Assembly (NCBI RefSeq): GCF_003634555.1
Contig: NZ_RBKS01000001.1
Span: forward strand, 2,356,001 to 2,420,000
DNA length: 64,000 bases
Reading direction: 5' to 3'
DNA from: Frondihabitans australicus
GTDB taxonomy: Bacteria; Actinomycetota; Actinomycetes; Actinomycetales; Microbacteriaceae
The translations under genes were made by a program, and so were the position numbers. Under the pieces are notes generated by a model. The model saw nothing but the letters and a program-made list of their open reading frames with translations. It did no database searches and was not told the DNA's origin. Below, in pieces: positions 42,704-51,140 of the stretch; the stretch's first letter is position 1; every line of letters begins with the position of its first letter.

Positions 42704-44095
42704 GTGCAACCGAAACCCCTGCAACCGAAGCAGAGCGAGAGCGACACCAACACCGGCACCCGCCGCCAGGCCTGGGACGCCGAGCGGACGCCCGCCGACC
42801 GCGACCTCCTCGACCGCGACGCCGCCGTCTACCTCAAGCAGTCGGTGTCGACCCCGTGCCTGACGAGCATCGTCGGCGCCGACGGCCCCTACCTCTACGC
42901 CTCCGACGGCACCCGCTACCTCGACTTCCACGGCAACTCGGCGCATCAGATCGGCTACGGCCACCCGCGCCTCGTGGCGGCGCTCGAGGCGCAGCTGCGT
43001 GAGCTGCCGTTCGTGCCGAGGCGGTTCACCAGCGATGTGAGCGTGCGTTTCGCCGAGTCGCTGGTCGAGCATGCGCCGCGAGAGGCGGACGGGACGGGGC
43101 TCGATCGGGTCCTGCTCACCACTGGCGGATCGGATGCCGTCGAGGTGGCCCTCAAGCTCGCCCGCGTGGCGACGGGCCGCCACAGGACGCTGTCGTTCTG
43201 GGAGTCGTTCCACGGCGCCGGCTTCGGCGCGTCGAGCGTCGGCGGCGAGCAGATGTTCCGCGGCGGGCCGCTCTCGCCCCTCCTCTCGGGCACCGAGCAC
43301 GTGCCCCCGATCGGCTGCTATCGAGACATGCTCGGCTCGGGCCACGGGTCGCAGGAGCCGCACGACGCCTCCTGCGGAAAAGCGCTGGCGCAGCTGATCG
43401 ACTACACCCTGAAGGTCCAGGGCGACGTCGCCGCCGTCATCGCCGAGCCCATGCGAGCCGTGCCGCAGATGGCCGCGCCCGGCTTCTGGCAGGCGGTGCG
43501 TCGGAGCTGCGACGAGACCGGGACGCTGCTGATCTTCGACGAGATCCCGACGGGTCTCGGCCGCACCGGCGAGTTCTCGGCGTCGACGCACGAGAGCGTC
43601 GTGCCCGACATGCTCGTCTGGGGCAAGGGCCTCGGCGGCGGCGCGCTGCCGGTCGCCGCCGTGCTGGCCCGTGCCGAGCTCGATGTCGCCGGCGACTGGG
43701 CTCTCGGCCACTACACGCACGAGAAGAACCCGATGATGTCGCGGGCGGGCCTCACCACCATCGAGATCCTCGACGACGAGGGCCTCGTCGAAGATTCGGC
43801 CCGCAAGGGCGCGCACGCGCTGTCACGCCTGCGCGATCTCCAGTCGCGCCACGACGTCATCGGCGACACCCGCGGGCGAGGGCTCATGCTGGGCGTTGAC
43901 CTGGTCGAGCCGGGCACGCAGCGTCCCAATGCCGACCTGGCCGAGGCCGTCCTCTACGGCTGCCTCCGCCGCGGCCTCAGCTTCAAGACGACGATGGGCA
44001 ACGTGCTGACGCTCGCGCCGGCGCTGACGATCCCCGACGACGAGCTCGATCGCGCGCTCGACATCCTCGAGGAGGCGCTGGTCGAGGCGCTCTAG
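42704..44095 (+). CDS. pbfA: PLP-dependent class III aminotransferase-fold enzyme, PbfA-like
   Basis: 463 aa, GTG at 42704 with TACGGT seven bases upstream. Fold type I PLP enzyme: TGGSDAVEVALKLARVATGR, FHGAGFGASSVGGEQMF, VIAEPMRAVPQMAAPGFW, LLIFDEIPTGLGRTGEF, and Schiff-base Lys in LVWGKGLGGGALPVA. Details such as YLDFHGNSAHQIGYGHPRL, LPFVPRRFTSDV, GTEHVPPIGCYRD and LGHYTHEKNPMMSRAGLTTIE match the pattern of (R)-1-hydroxy-2-aminoethylphosphonate ammonia-lyase (PbfA) more than that of ornithine or diaminobutyrate aminotransferases. PbfA feeds hydroxy-AEP into phosphonate breakdown, but no phnW/phnX lies nearby. The family assignment is from recall of motifs. Confidence 0.68.
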   Translation: MQPKPLQPKQSESDTNTGTRRQAWDAERTPADRDLLDRDAAVYLKQSVSTPCLTSIVGADGPYLYASDGTRYLDFHGNSAHQIGYGHPRLVAALEAQLRELPFVPRRFTSDVSVRFAESLVEHAPREADGTGLDRVLLTTGGSDAVEVALKLARVATGRHRTLSFWESFHGAGFGASSVGGEQMFRGGPLSPLLSGTEHVPPIGCYRDMLGSGHGSQEPHDASCGKALAQLIDYTLKVQGDVAAVIAEPMRAVPQMAAPGFWQAVRRSCDETGTLLIFDEIPTGLGRTGEFSASTHESVVPDMLVWGKGLGGGALPVAAVLARAELDVAGDWALGHYTHEKNPMMSRAGLTTIEILDDEGLVEDSARKGAHALSRLRDLQSRHDVIGDTRGRGLMLGVDLVEPGTQRPNADLAEAVLYGCLRRGLSFKTTMGNVLTLAPALTIPDDELDRALDILEEALVEAL

Positions 44096-44153
44096 CTGCG
44101 GGGTCCCTGTAGGCGTTTCGGCTCTCTGGTGCCCACAGGCTGGGCGGTGTTGG

Positions 44154-45176
44154 ATGACACTCGTGAGCGGATGGACGAACGGGCTGCCCCCGGCGGCGCA
44201 CGATCGAGTGGCCCGACAGCGGGCGAGCGGCACGGCCGGCTCGCTGTTCTCGGCACCTGCGGCGGCAGCGGCGAAGAGCGCGGGACTGGTGCCGATCGGT
44301 GAGGTCTTCGGCTCGCTCGTGATGAACCTCGGTTGGTCGGGCACGGGCTGCAACTTCTACGGGATGTACGGCCGCGGCGGCGCGGGCGGCTTCGGCGGTG
44401 GTGGCTTCAATGGCGGCGGCGGTTTCGCCGCCGGCGGCCTGTTCGGCGGCAACATGATGAACTACCAGACCCCCGTCACCACGTCGGGCGACCACGGCGG
44501 ATACGCAGGCTTCGCGCCCTACGTGAAGGCGTTCGAGCACGGCTGGCACGGCGCGATCCAGCGCATGCTCGCCGAGGCCCTCGCCCTGGGCGCCGAGGGA
44601 GTCGTCGGCGTGAAGGTCTCGCGCGTGAGGATCGACCAGTCCGCCTACGAGTTCGCCGCGATCGGCACGGCTGTCCGCAGCGTCGACACGTCCCTCGTCG
44701 CCCGCCCGCGGGAGGGCACGGTCTGGTACGCGAACCTCTCCGCCGAGGACTGCGCCAGCGCGATCCACTCTGGCTTCCAGCCGAGCGAGATGGCTCTCGG
44801 GCTCTCCGTCGCGACGAAGCACGAGGACTACGTGCTCAAGCAGCAGCGCTCGTCCTGGGCGGGCAACCAGGAGATCGAGGGTCTCACGCTCCTCGTCAAC
44901 GCCGCCCGGCACGACGCCCGCAACCAGCTCGTCGCCCGGGCGCGACGCGACGGGGGCGCAGGAGCCGACCTCGTCATCACGAACACCGACGTCACCGAGT
45001 TCGAGACCCCCTGCGGAGAGGAGATCGACCTGCACGCCGAGGCCGTGTTCATCGGCACAATCCTCGTGCCCGGCCCGATGCGGGCCTTCCGCACCCGCGA
45101 TCGGCCGGGGTCGGCGGCCGTCACGACCGTCCTGCCGCTCAGCGACCCGGGCGTCCGCACCCGACGCTACCGGTGA
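44154..45176 (+). CDS. YbjQ-like repeat protein with Gly-rich insert
   Basis: 340 aa, ATG at 44154; a GTG three codons later is possible. Two copies of a YbjQ/UPF0145-like (heavy-metal-binding annotated) domain. Repeat one has GLVPIGEVFGSLVMNLGWSG, then a 45-residue Gly/Phe/Asn insert (GFGGGGFNGGGGFAAGG), then AFEHGWHGAIQRMLAEALALGAEGVVGVKVSRV ending in YEFAAIGTAV. Repeat two (residues 185-320) is more divergent: VWYANLSAEDCASAIHSGF, QPSEMALGLSVATKHEDYVL, LVNAARHDARNQLVARARRDGGAGADLVI, AVFIGTILV. YbjQ proteins form ring oligomers; ligands are unsettled. It is the first gene of the cluster ending with TelA. Confidence 0.8.
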   Translation: MTLVSGWTNGLPPAAHDRVARQRASGTAGSLFSAPAAAAAKSAGLVPIGEVFGSLVMNLGWSGTGCNFYGMYGRGGAGGFGGGGFNGGGGFAAGGLFGGNMMNYQTPVTTSGDHGGYAGFAPYVKAFEHGWHGAIQRMLAEALALGAEGVVGVKVSRVRIDQSAYEFAAIGTAVRSVDTSLVARPREGTVWYANLSAEDCASAIHSGFQPSEMALGLSVATKHEDYVLKQQRSSWAGNQEIEGLTLLVNAARHDARNQLVARARRDGGAGADLVITNTDVTEFETPCGEEIDLHAEAVFIGTILVPGPMRAFRTRDRPGSAAVTTVLPLSDPGVRTRRYR

Positions 45177-45240
45177 CGATCCTGCGCATCGCCCCTACCC
45201 GACCCACACGAACCGTTCGACCCACCGAAGAAGGACCACG

Positions 45241-46071
45241 ATGACCGACTCCCCCGACCTCTCGCGCGTCGCACTGCCGCAGGATGCACGGGCCCGCCTC
45301 GCCGACGGCAAGTCGCGGCTGTTCACCAGCGACCTCTCGGTGAACGAGTTCCTGCTCGTGCGGCAGGCGGGGTTCACGCCGGTCGGCCTCGTTCTCGGAT
45401 CGAGCGTCTACCACGTCGGCCTCCAGGTCGGGAAGTGGTCGAAGAACATGGAGATGGACCGCCTCAGCCAGGCGATGTACCACGCCCGTGAACTGGCCAT
45501 GACCCGTATGGAGGCCGAAGCGCAGGCGCTCGGCGCCGACGGGATCGTCGGTGTGCGGCTCGAGATCGAGTTCAAGGAGTACGGCAACGACCTCGCCGAG
45601 TTCATCGCCATCGGCACCGCCGTCGTCGGCGATCAGGCGCCTCCGACGGGGCAGTGGCGCAACAACAAGAACATGCCGTTCACGTCCGATCTGTCGGGCC
45701 AGGACTTCTGGACCCTGATCCAGTCCGGCTACGTGCCTCAGGGGCTCGTCATGGGCACCTGCGTCTACCACATCGCCCACCGGGGCATGATGGCGTCGAT
45801 GGGCACGATGGGCCAGAACGTCGAGATCCCGCAGTACACCGAGGCGCTCTACGACGCCCGCGAGCTCGCCATGGGCCGCATGCAGGCCGAGGCGGAGGTG
45901 CTGGACGCCGAGGGGATCGTGGGCGTGCAGCTCCTCTCGCTGCCCCACCGCTGGGGCGGCCACACCACCGAGTTCTTCGCGATCGGCACGGCCGTGCGAC
46001 CGCTGCGCGAGGACCACGTGATCCAGACGCCGAACCTGGTGCTGCCGCTGACCGACGGTCCCTACCGATGA
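45241..46071 (+). CDS. YbjQ-like tandem repeat protein
   Basis: 276 aa, ATG at 45241 with GAAGGA upstream. Two well-conserved YbjQ-type repeats: FTSDLSVNEFLLVRQAGFTP ... SSVYHVG ... YHARELAMTRMEAEAQALGADGIVGV ... FIAIGTAV (residues 20-135), and FTSDLSGQDFWTLIQSGYVP ... TCVYHIAHRG ... YDARELAMGRMQAEAEVLDAEGIVGVQL ... FFAIGTAV (140-255). It is a paralogue of the preceding gene without the Gly insert. The next gene overlaps by 4 nt. Confidence 0.85.
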   Translation: MTDSPDLSRVALPQDARARLADGKSRLFTSDLSVNEFLLVRQAGFTPVGLVLGSSVYHVGLQVGKWSKNMEMDRLSQAMYHARELAMTRMEAEAQALGADGIVGVRLEIEFKEYGNDLAEFIAIGTAVVGDQAPPTGQWRNNKNMPFTSDLSGQDFWTLIQSGYVPQGLVMGTCVYHIAHRGMMASMGTMGQNVEIPQYTEALYDARELAMGRMQAEAEVLDAEGIVGVQLLSLPHRWGGHTTEFFAIGTAVRPLREDHVIQTPNLVLPLTDGPYR

Positions 46072-46898
46072 CGGTCGACCCCCTCAGAAGCGCCCCGACC
46101 GACGACCCCCAGGCCCTGCTCCAGGGCCTCGTCGAGGGCGCGACGCGCGCACTGCCCGCAGGGTCGGCGTCGAGCCTCCTGCAGGTCGAACGCGCCAGGA
46201 GCCTGCGCGACCGGCTCTCGGGTGGCCAGGGCCGGATCACCAGCCTGGCGCTGCTCGGCCCGAAGGACCGCCTGACTCTGCGACTCGACGGCTCGCGGTT
46301 GGCCGGCGAGACGGCCTACGTCTCGGGCGGTGTGATCATCTCGCGCAAGCAGCTGTCGCTCGGCGACTGGCTCACGGCGTTCGCGGGCGAGGTCGCGGCC
46401 ATCGCGGCCGACGCCGCCGGCGACGCCGCCTCCGCTGCCCGTGCCCTGCAGGTGCTCGGCGTCGAACCCGCCGGCTCGGACGTCGCCGTCGACGAGGTCG
46501 ACGTCGACTCCGGGCTCAGGATGCTGCCCGCCCGTCTCCGAGGTCGGGTGCCGACGGGCGCGGCGGAGGCCGTGGAGCGCATCGCCGGGCTCCTACGCGA
46601 CACGCTGCCGCGCGTGGCCGGCGACGGCGACTCCGACGTGCTCGTACGGCGCACCGCGACGGCGTACCTGCCCGACACGATCCGCGCCTACGTCGCCCTG
46701 CCGCCGGACTGGGCCACGACGCACCGGTTCGCCGACGGCACGACGCCCGCCGACATCCTCGAGGCCCAGCTGGCGACGCTCGAGGAGGCGGTCGTGAAGA
46801 TGCGCGACGCGGCGATCGAGCAGGACGCCACAGCCCTGCTCGTCAACGGGCGCTTCCTCTCGGACCGCTTCGCGACGTCGAGCCTCGAACTGCCGTAG
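46068..46898 (+). CDS. Unknown protein coupled to YbjQ-like genes and next to telA
   Basis: 276 aa, ATG at 46068 overlapping the previous stop. The N-terminal half contains ITSLALLGPKDRLTLRLDGSRLAGETAYVSGGVIISRKQLSLGDWLTAF, here with edges LALLGPKDRLTLRLDG and SGGVIISRKQLSLGDW. The C-terminal half is helical, with VRRTATAYLPDTIRAYVALPP and ILEAQLATLEEAVVKMRDAA. The YLPDTI-type element recalls helical companions of TelA (XpaC-like), but I would not assign it. It ends 3 nt before the convergent telA stop. Confidence 0.6.
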   Translation: MTVDPLRSAPTDDPQALLQGLVEGATRALPAGSASSLLQVERARSLRDRLSGGQGRITSLALLGPKDRLTLRLDGSRLAGETAYVSGGVIISRKQLSLGDWLTAFAGEVAAIAADAAGDAASAARALQVLGVEPAGSDVAVDEVDVDSGLRMLPARLRGRVPTGAAEAVERIAGLLRDTLPRVAGDGDSDVLVRRTATAYLPDTIRAYVALPPDWATTHRFADGTTPADILEAQLATLEEAVVKMRDAAIEQDATALLVNGRFLSDRFATSSLELP

Positions 46899-46901
46899 GC
46901 G

Positions 46902-48143
46902 CTACGACCCGATCGAGGGCGTCGCGTCGCCGCCGCGCACCTGCTCGGCCCGCGAGCGCTCGAGGTAGCTCCGCGACCGCTGGATCTGGCCCTCGAGCGC
47001 TGTGACCGTCGCTTCCATGCCCTGGACCGCCTTCGCCCGGTACGAGTCGATGTCGTCCATGGTGGCGAAGACGTTGTCGAACGCGTGCTGCAGCGTCTCG
47101 ACGCTCACGCCGGAAGTCGTGGCCTGCTCGTGGATCATGCTGGTCTGCTGTTTAAGCAGCTCGCTCGTGCGCCCGATCATCGTGTTGGTCGTGTCGTTGA
47201 GCGCCGAGATCTGGTCGAGCACGAGCCGCTGGTTCGCGAGCGCCTGCGCGACGACCACGGCGGTGCGCAGGGCGGCGACGGTCGTGGTGCGGGCGCGCTC
47301 GACGCCCTTGATGAGCTCGAGGTTGTTCTTGCGGATCATGTCGAGCGCGAGATAGCCCTGCACCGACACGGCGATCTGCGTGGTGAGGTCTTGTCGACGC
47401 TGCCGGATCGGGAAGAGCGCGTCGGCCAGGAGCGCGTCGGCCGCCTTCGGGTCGGTCGCGCGGAGTTCGTCGGCCTTGCGGCTCGTCGCCTCGTCGAGAG
47501 CCCCGGCGAGCGTCGCGTACTCGCCGAGCCGGCCCATGGTCGCCCAGAGGTTCTGGCGCTCCTGCTCGATCGAGGCGTTGTCGCGCCGAAGTTCGTCCTG
47601 GCCGGAGACCAGAGCGTTCACGATCGCGTCGAGCTGCTTCTGCGACGACTGGTACCGCTCGAAGTAGTGGGTGAGCTTCCTCGCCCCGGGGATCATGCCC
47701 AGCAGCTTCTTCGCCCCGGTGAGCTCGGCGCGCGCGGGATCCAGGTCGGTGATCGTGGATCGAAGGTCTTGCAGCGTCTTCGCCACCTTGGCCTGCGGGG
47801 CTCCCGCGTCGCCCCGGCCCTTCGCCGCCGCCAGAGACGACGACGGGCGCTCGAGCATGCGGTTCGACACCTGGCTCGACGCCGTGATCTCTTTCTCGCC
47901 CATGCGGACGATGTCGTCGATCTTCTTCGAGAAGGCCGGGCTGCCGGGTTCCTCCCCCGCGAGGTCGGCGACGAAGTCGGCGGCCTTCTGCTGCAGCTCG
48001 GTGCGCTTGTCGGCCGGGATTGCGACCATGCCGACGGCCTGCTCTCCCTCGAGCTCGGGGACGGCGGCGGGGGGCGTCAGTTCGACGCCCTGGGCGGGCT
48101 CGTCGGGTGGCGTCAGCGGCTGGCTGAGATCGAGGTCGGACAT
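46902..48143 (-). CDS. telA: TelA-family toxic-anion resistance protein
   Basis: 413 aa, ATG at 48143 with GGGAAG upstream. The typical TelA/KlaA layout is an acidic N-terminal region followed by a long helical body: FERYQSSQKQLDAIVNALVSGQDELRRDNASIEQERQNLW, described by its edges FERYQSSQKQLDAIV and ELRRDNASIEQER. IAVSVQGYLALDMIRKNNLELIKGVERARTTTVAALRTAV follows, with the family-defining NNLELIKGVERARTTT stretch and the QLVLDQI-like QRLVLDQISALN. TelA proteins are linked to tellurite and other stress resistance and to envelope functions by unknown means. It is convergent with the YbjQ-like operon. Confidence 0.93.
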   Translation of the reverse strand: MSDLDLSQPLTPPDEPAQGVELTPPAAVPELEGEQAVGMVAIPADKRTELQQKAADFVADLAGEEPGSPAFSKKIDDIVRMGEKEITASSQVSNRMLERPSSSLAAAKGRGDAGAPQAKVAKTLQDLRSTITDLDPARAELTGAKKLLGMIPGARKLTHYFERYQSSQKQLDAIVNALVSGQDELRRDNASIEQERQNLWATMGRLGEYATLAGALDEATSRKADELRATDPKAADALLADALFPIRQRRQDLTTQIAVSVQGYLALDMIRKNNLELIKGVERARTTTVAALRTAVVVAQALANQRLVLDQISALNDTTNTMIGRTSELLKQQTSMIHEQATTSGVSVETLQHAFDNVFATMDDIDSYRAKAVQGMEATVTALEGQIQRSRSYLERSRAEQVRGGDATPSIGS

Positions 48144-48319
48144 CGGCTTCCCTTCGCTCGGCGCCGGGATGGTGCGCCTCTCTCAGCGTAGAACGCGGGG
48201 CGGCGCGACCCCCATCCTGTTATCAGGAGTCGGTGAACCGGTCACCAGCGTGGATGAGGGAGCAGCACCGACCGACGAGGCCCGTACGAAGTCCGGTTCT
48301 GCGGACGCATCCGCGCCAG

Positions 48320-48916
48320 TTACCAACTATCGGTGAAGTAGTCCATCGCGCGATTGAAGGCGGCGCCCAGGTCGAAGCGCGGGCGGAGCATCGCCTGCAG
48401 CTGCAGCCCCTCGTAGAGGGCGACGATCTGCTCGGCGACGGCGGCCGGCTCGATGTCGTCGGGGGCGAGGCCGTTCGCGATGTCCTCGCGGAGACCCTGC
48501 TGGATCATCGTATGGAAGTCCTGGTACCGCTCGCGGAAGTACTTCGCGGCGGGGTGCGTCGGATCGGCGGCCTCGTTCGCCAGCGAGACGAGCAGTCGCA
48601 TGAGGGCGGGCTCGGCGACGTTGTAGGCGACGAGGGTGCGGAGCATCTGGATCGTGCCGCGGCCGTGGGCGACGGCGACGACGCGCTCGAGGCGGCGGCG
48701 GTTCCAGCGGTCGATGACGGCAAGGACGAGGCCCGGCCAGGTCGGGAACTCGCGTTCGACGTCTTCGACGGGAATCTGCATCTGGTCGGCGACGTCTTCG
48801 ACGGTGGTCGCGCGGTAGCCGCGATTCGTGAAGACGACGATGGTCGCCTCGACGATGTCGATGCGGAGCTGGACGCTGGGGCTCGTGGCCTGCGGCTGCT
48901 CGAGGGTGTCGTTCAT
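48320..48916 (-). CDS. TetR-family transcriptional regulator
   Basis: 198 aa, ATG at 48916, with GGAAGGAT upstream. The N-terminal HTH is QLRIDIVEATIVVFTNRGYRATTVEDVADQMQIPVEDVEREFPTWPGLVLAVI; the recognition helix lies around IPVEDVEREFPT. The C-terminal ligand domain is helical (YQDFHTMIQQGLREDIANGLAPDDIEPAAVAEQIVALYEGLQLQAML, edges YQDFHTMIQQGL and AEQIVALYEGLQLQ). The ligand and targets are unknown; no adjacent efflux gene is divergent from it. Confidence 0.92.
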   Translation of the reverse strand: MNDTLEQPQATSPSVQLRIDIVEATIVVFTNRGYRATTVEDVADQMQIPVEDVEREFPTWPGLVLAVIDRWNRRRLERVVAVAHGRGTIQMLRTLVAYNVAEPALMRLLVSLANEAADPTHPAAKYFRERYQDFHTMIQQGLREDIANGLAPDDIEPAAVAEQIVALYEGLQLQAMLRPRFDLGAAFNRAMDYFTDSW

Positions 48917-49052
48917 GGATCCTTCCGAGGGACCTCGTGGGTGGTCATGACAAGCCTCGCAAGTGAAGCGCTCTACGTCAGCCCCCGCCGCGCCCCCAGA
49001 ACTGGTGCACCGCTGCGGGCTCTCGCCGGGCGACCGTCGGCGATCCTGCGAC

Positions 49053-49898
49053 CTAATTCATTTGTGCTTTGTCGGTATAGGCATCGTGGAGGCGACCGCC
49101 GAGGACTCGAAACGCTGTCTCCACCTGCGAGGGCGGTTCGAAACCCTCGAATTCCTCCGTCGCCAACGCAACGAGTCGCGATCGGGGGTCGGAGAGATCG
49201 TCGTGAATCGCTGCAACAGTTGCTGTGACGATGTCTGTCAACGTAGGAAGCCGGACCAACTCAGCCATTCGCGTTCCGATGGTCGTGGCGTCGCAAAGAC
49301 GGAGCAGCCGAAGAACGTCACCGGCATCCTTGCTGATCACGCGATCGACCCGTGCCGACCCGAGGCGTTCGCGAATCTTCACGATCTTCGCCACCACGAG
49401 TGAGGCTGGGCCGGCGACACGGATTTCCTCCTGCCGCTCGTCCGATTCAAAGGACCGGATCATCATGAGCGAATTGTCGAACAGCGCGGCCTCGAGGCCC
49501 GCCGTCCGGCGCGCCGTCGATGGAGATTGACCAGCCAGAACCGCTGTTCTCCGACTCGAACGAGGAAGTGCACCGTCCGGCACCATGAGGTCGATGGGAA
49601 TTCCGTCTGGACTGAAGAATCGGCCGGGACTCGAATGACGCTGGTAACCCGCAGCCAGGAGCAGCGCCCCGATGTTCGGAACGTCTGTCAGGAGATCTGG
49701 GTCGAGCGCGAGATCACTATCGGTCGTGTAGGTCACCTGCCTCGACTGATTCTGAGGCGCCCTCGCATAGACGGCCTGCGCACCGACCAGGACTATCCCT
49801 GGTAGTTGGTCACGGAGGAGGTCAATCACGTCCAAGAGGGCACGGCGAGCGGCCACGAACTCCGGAGCAATGCCATTGGCCGATTCACCGCTGGGCAT
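49053..49898 (-). CDS. AbiEii-like nucleotidyltransferase (candidate toxin)
   Basis: 281 aa from ATG at 49898, overlapping the end of the partner gene by 14 nt; the frame is open to 49949. A minimal nucleotidyltransferase core is visible: LPGIVLVGAQAVYARAP (helix equivalent to the GG/GS motif) and the acidic TTDSDLALDPDLL. After it come FFSPDGIPIDLMVPDGAL and helical segments (SLVVAKIVKIRERLGSARVDRVISKDAGDVLRLLRL). This matches the plan of AbiEii/DUF1814-like toxins of type IV toxin-antitoxin/abortive infection systems. GC content is visibly lower than the neighbourhood. Confidence 0.68.
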   Translation of the reverse strand: MPSGESANGIAPEFVAARRALLDVIDLLRDQLPGIVLVGAQAVYARAPQNQSRQVTYTTDSDLALDPDLLTDVPNIGALLLAAGYQRHSSPGRFFSPDGIPIDLMVPDGALPRSSRRTAVLAGQSPSTARRTAGLEAALFDNSLMMIRSFESDERQEEIRVAGPASLVVAKIVKIRERLGSARVDRVISKDAGDVLRLLRLCDATTIGTRMAELVRLPTLTDIVTATVAAIHDDLSDPRSRLVALATEEFEGFEPPSQVETAFRVLGGRLHDAYTDKAQMN

Positions 49899-50955
49899 CG
49901 CTGTCTCCGGTGACGAGGTCGTCAAGAAGATCGGCCCCGAGTGCCGCACTCCTCCCCCGGGTCGACAGCAAATCGCCCACTATTCGCCATGGCGTGACGT
50001 ACGAGACACCATCCCACGAGAAGGAATGCTCTCGGTTCAGGAATTCACTGTGAGCCACCAGGACATCGCCCTGCCGCTGGTCCGGCGCGAGGTCGGCCGC
50101 CCGCTCGACCGCCTCGAGATCGTTCGTGTAAATCCAGATTTCGCTCGGTGCCAACCGGCCGGGACTCCCCTTTTCGGCAAACCATGCCTGGCCCGCAGAA
50201 ACACCCGTGACCGCATAGTCGACGTCCGAGCGGCGTAGGCGATCGATCACCGACTCGCGACCTCCGAGAGAAAAGTACCGTCGGGGCGAGAATGTCGACG
50301 CGAATCCGTAGTCCTCGGTCCATCGCTCCGCACAGAGCCGTCGATCCCGCAGCACGATTGGCCCCCCACCCGTGGGCGTCAGGAGGTTCTCGTAACGCAA
50401 CAGGCTGATGACCCGGCTCACAGACGACACGGGTAGGCGTCGGTCGCGAGCGAAGTCACGCAGTGACGTTGCCCCTCGATTGGCGAGAAGACCAACCATG
50501 ACCTCAGAGGTGGTCTCACCTTTCAAGCTCTTTAGCGGTCGCGGATCGGTGGCGGCCCGATCCGGATCGCGAGTCGCGCCGGTTCGCTGCACAGCGAGCG
50601 GGGGGTGCGAACTCACAATCAGAATGTTGCCGGTCGGGTCCCAGTACGACCATCCGGCACGCGCCAATGCTTCTTGCGTGGCGGGAGCGAGGAAGGGGGA
50701 TATGACGACGGGCACCGAGCCTGGTGTGACGAATGCATCACGAACTCCATCGGGACGGAGGACACCCAACTTGACATCGAGTTCCAGGCGCACGACCGTC
50801 TCAGCAACCTGCCACTCGACGTAGGCATCGATGGAACCGTCGTCATACGCGGGCGCGGACACCCGGTTGAGCACTCCCAGAGGGAAGAGAGTCCGCAGGC
50901 TCGTCATGAAACGGTCGATGAGATCGCTTGTTCCGTAAAAAGGACTGTTCCGCAT
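49885..50955 (-). CDS. AbiEi-like winged-helix regulator (candidate antitoxin)
   Basis: 356 aa from ATG at 50955; ATGs at 50967 and further up are alternatives. TATGTT (50963-50968) lies seven bases before 50955, supporting that start. A winged helix is apparent at about residues 150-200: TTSEVMVGLLANRGATSLRDFARDRRLPVSSVSRVISLLRYENLLTP, given by edges TSEVMVGLLANRGATS and PVSSVSRVISLLR. Flanking alpha/beta domains include AGWSYWDPTGNILIVSS and VIDRLRRSDVDYAVTGVSAGQAW. This corresponds to the AbiEi-type regulator paired with an AbiEii nucleotidyltransferase. An inverted repeat overlaps its promoter, so autorepression is likely. Confidence 0.66.
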   Translation of the reverse strand: MRNSPFYGTSDLIDRFMTSLRTLFPLGVLNRVSAPAYDDGSIDAYVEWQVAETVVRLELDVKLGVLRPDGVRDAFVTPGSVPVVISPFLAPATQEALARAGWSYWDPTGNILIVSSHPPLAVQRTGATRDPDRAATDPRPLKSLKGETTSEVMVGLLANRGATSLRDFARDRRLPVSSVSRVISLLRYENLLTPTGGGPIVLRDRRLCAERWTEDYGFASTFSPRRYFSLGGRESVIDRLRRSDVDYAVTGVSAGQAWFAEKGSPGRLAPSEIWIYTNDLEAVERAADLAPDQRQGDVLVAHSEFLNREHSFSWDGVSYVTPWRIVGDLLSTRGRSAALGADLLDDLVTGDSDAQR

Positions 50956-50983
50956 GACATGGAACATAGCATTTCTCGGAACA
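50946..50983 (-). promoter_or_regulatory. Candidate autoregulatory operator of the AbiE-like pair
   Basis: TGTTCC (50946-50951) and GGAACA (50961-50966) form an inverted repeat with a 9-bp spacer holding CATG-A-CAT. A third GGAACA is at 50978-50983, 17 bp from the second. The sites overlap the -10 element and the start codon, a position suited to repression. Confidence 0.6.
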
Positions 50984-51140
50984 CCGTGCATTGCGCGGAC
51001 CACGCGTCTCGCCGGGCCGGTGTCGGCGATCCTGCGACCGCGTGCAGTTTTTCGCCGATCAGGGTGCTGGGCGCGCAACGAATCGCCGGTCGACGGGCGC
51101 AGGATCAGCGAGAGTGCGCGCGCCGGTTAGTCTGTGCCGC

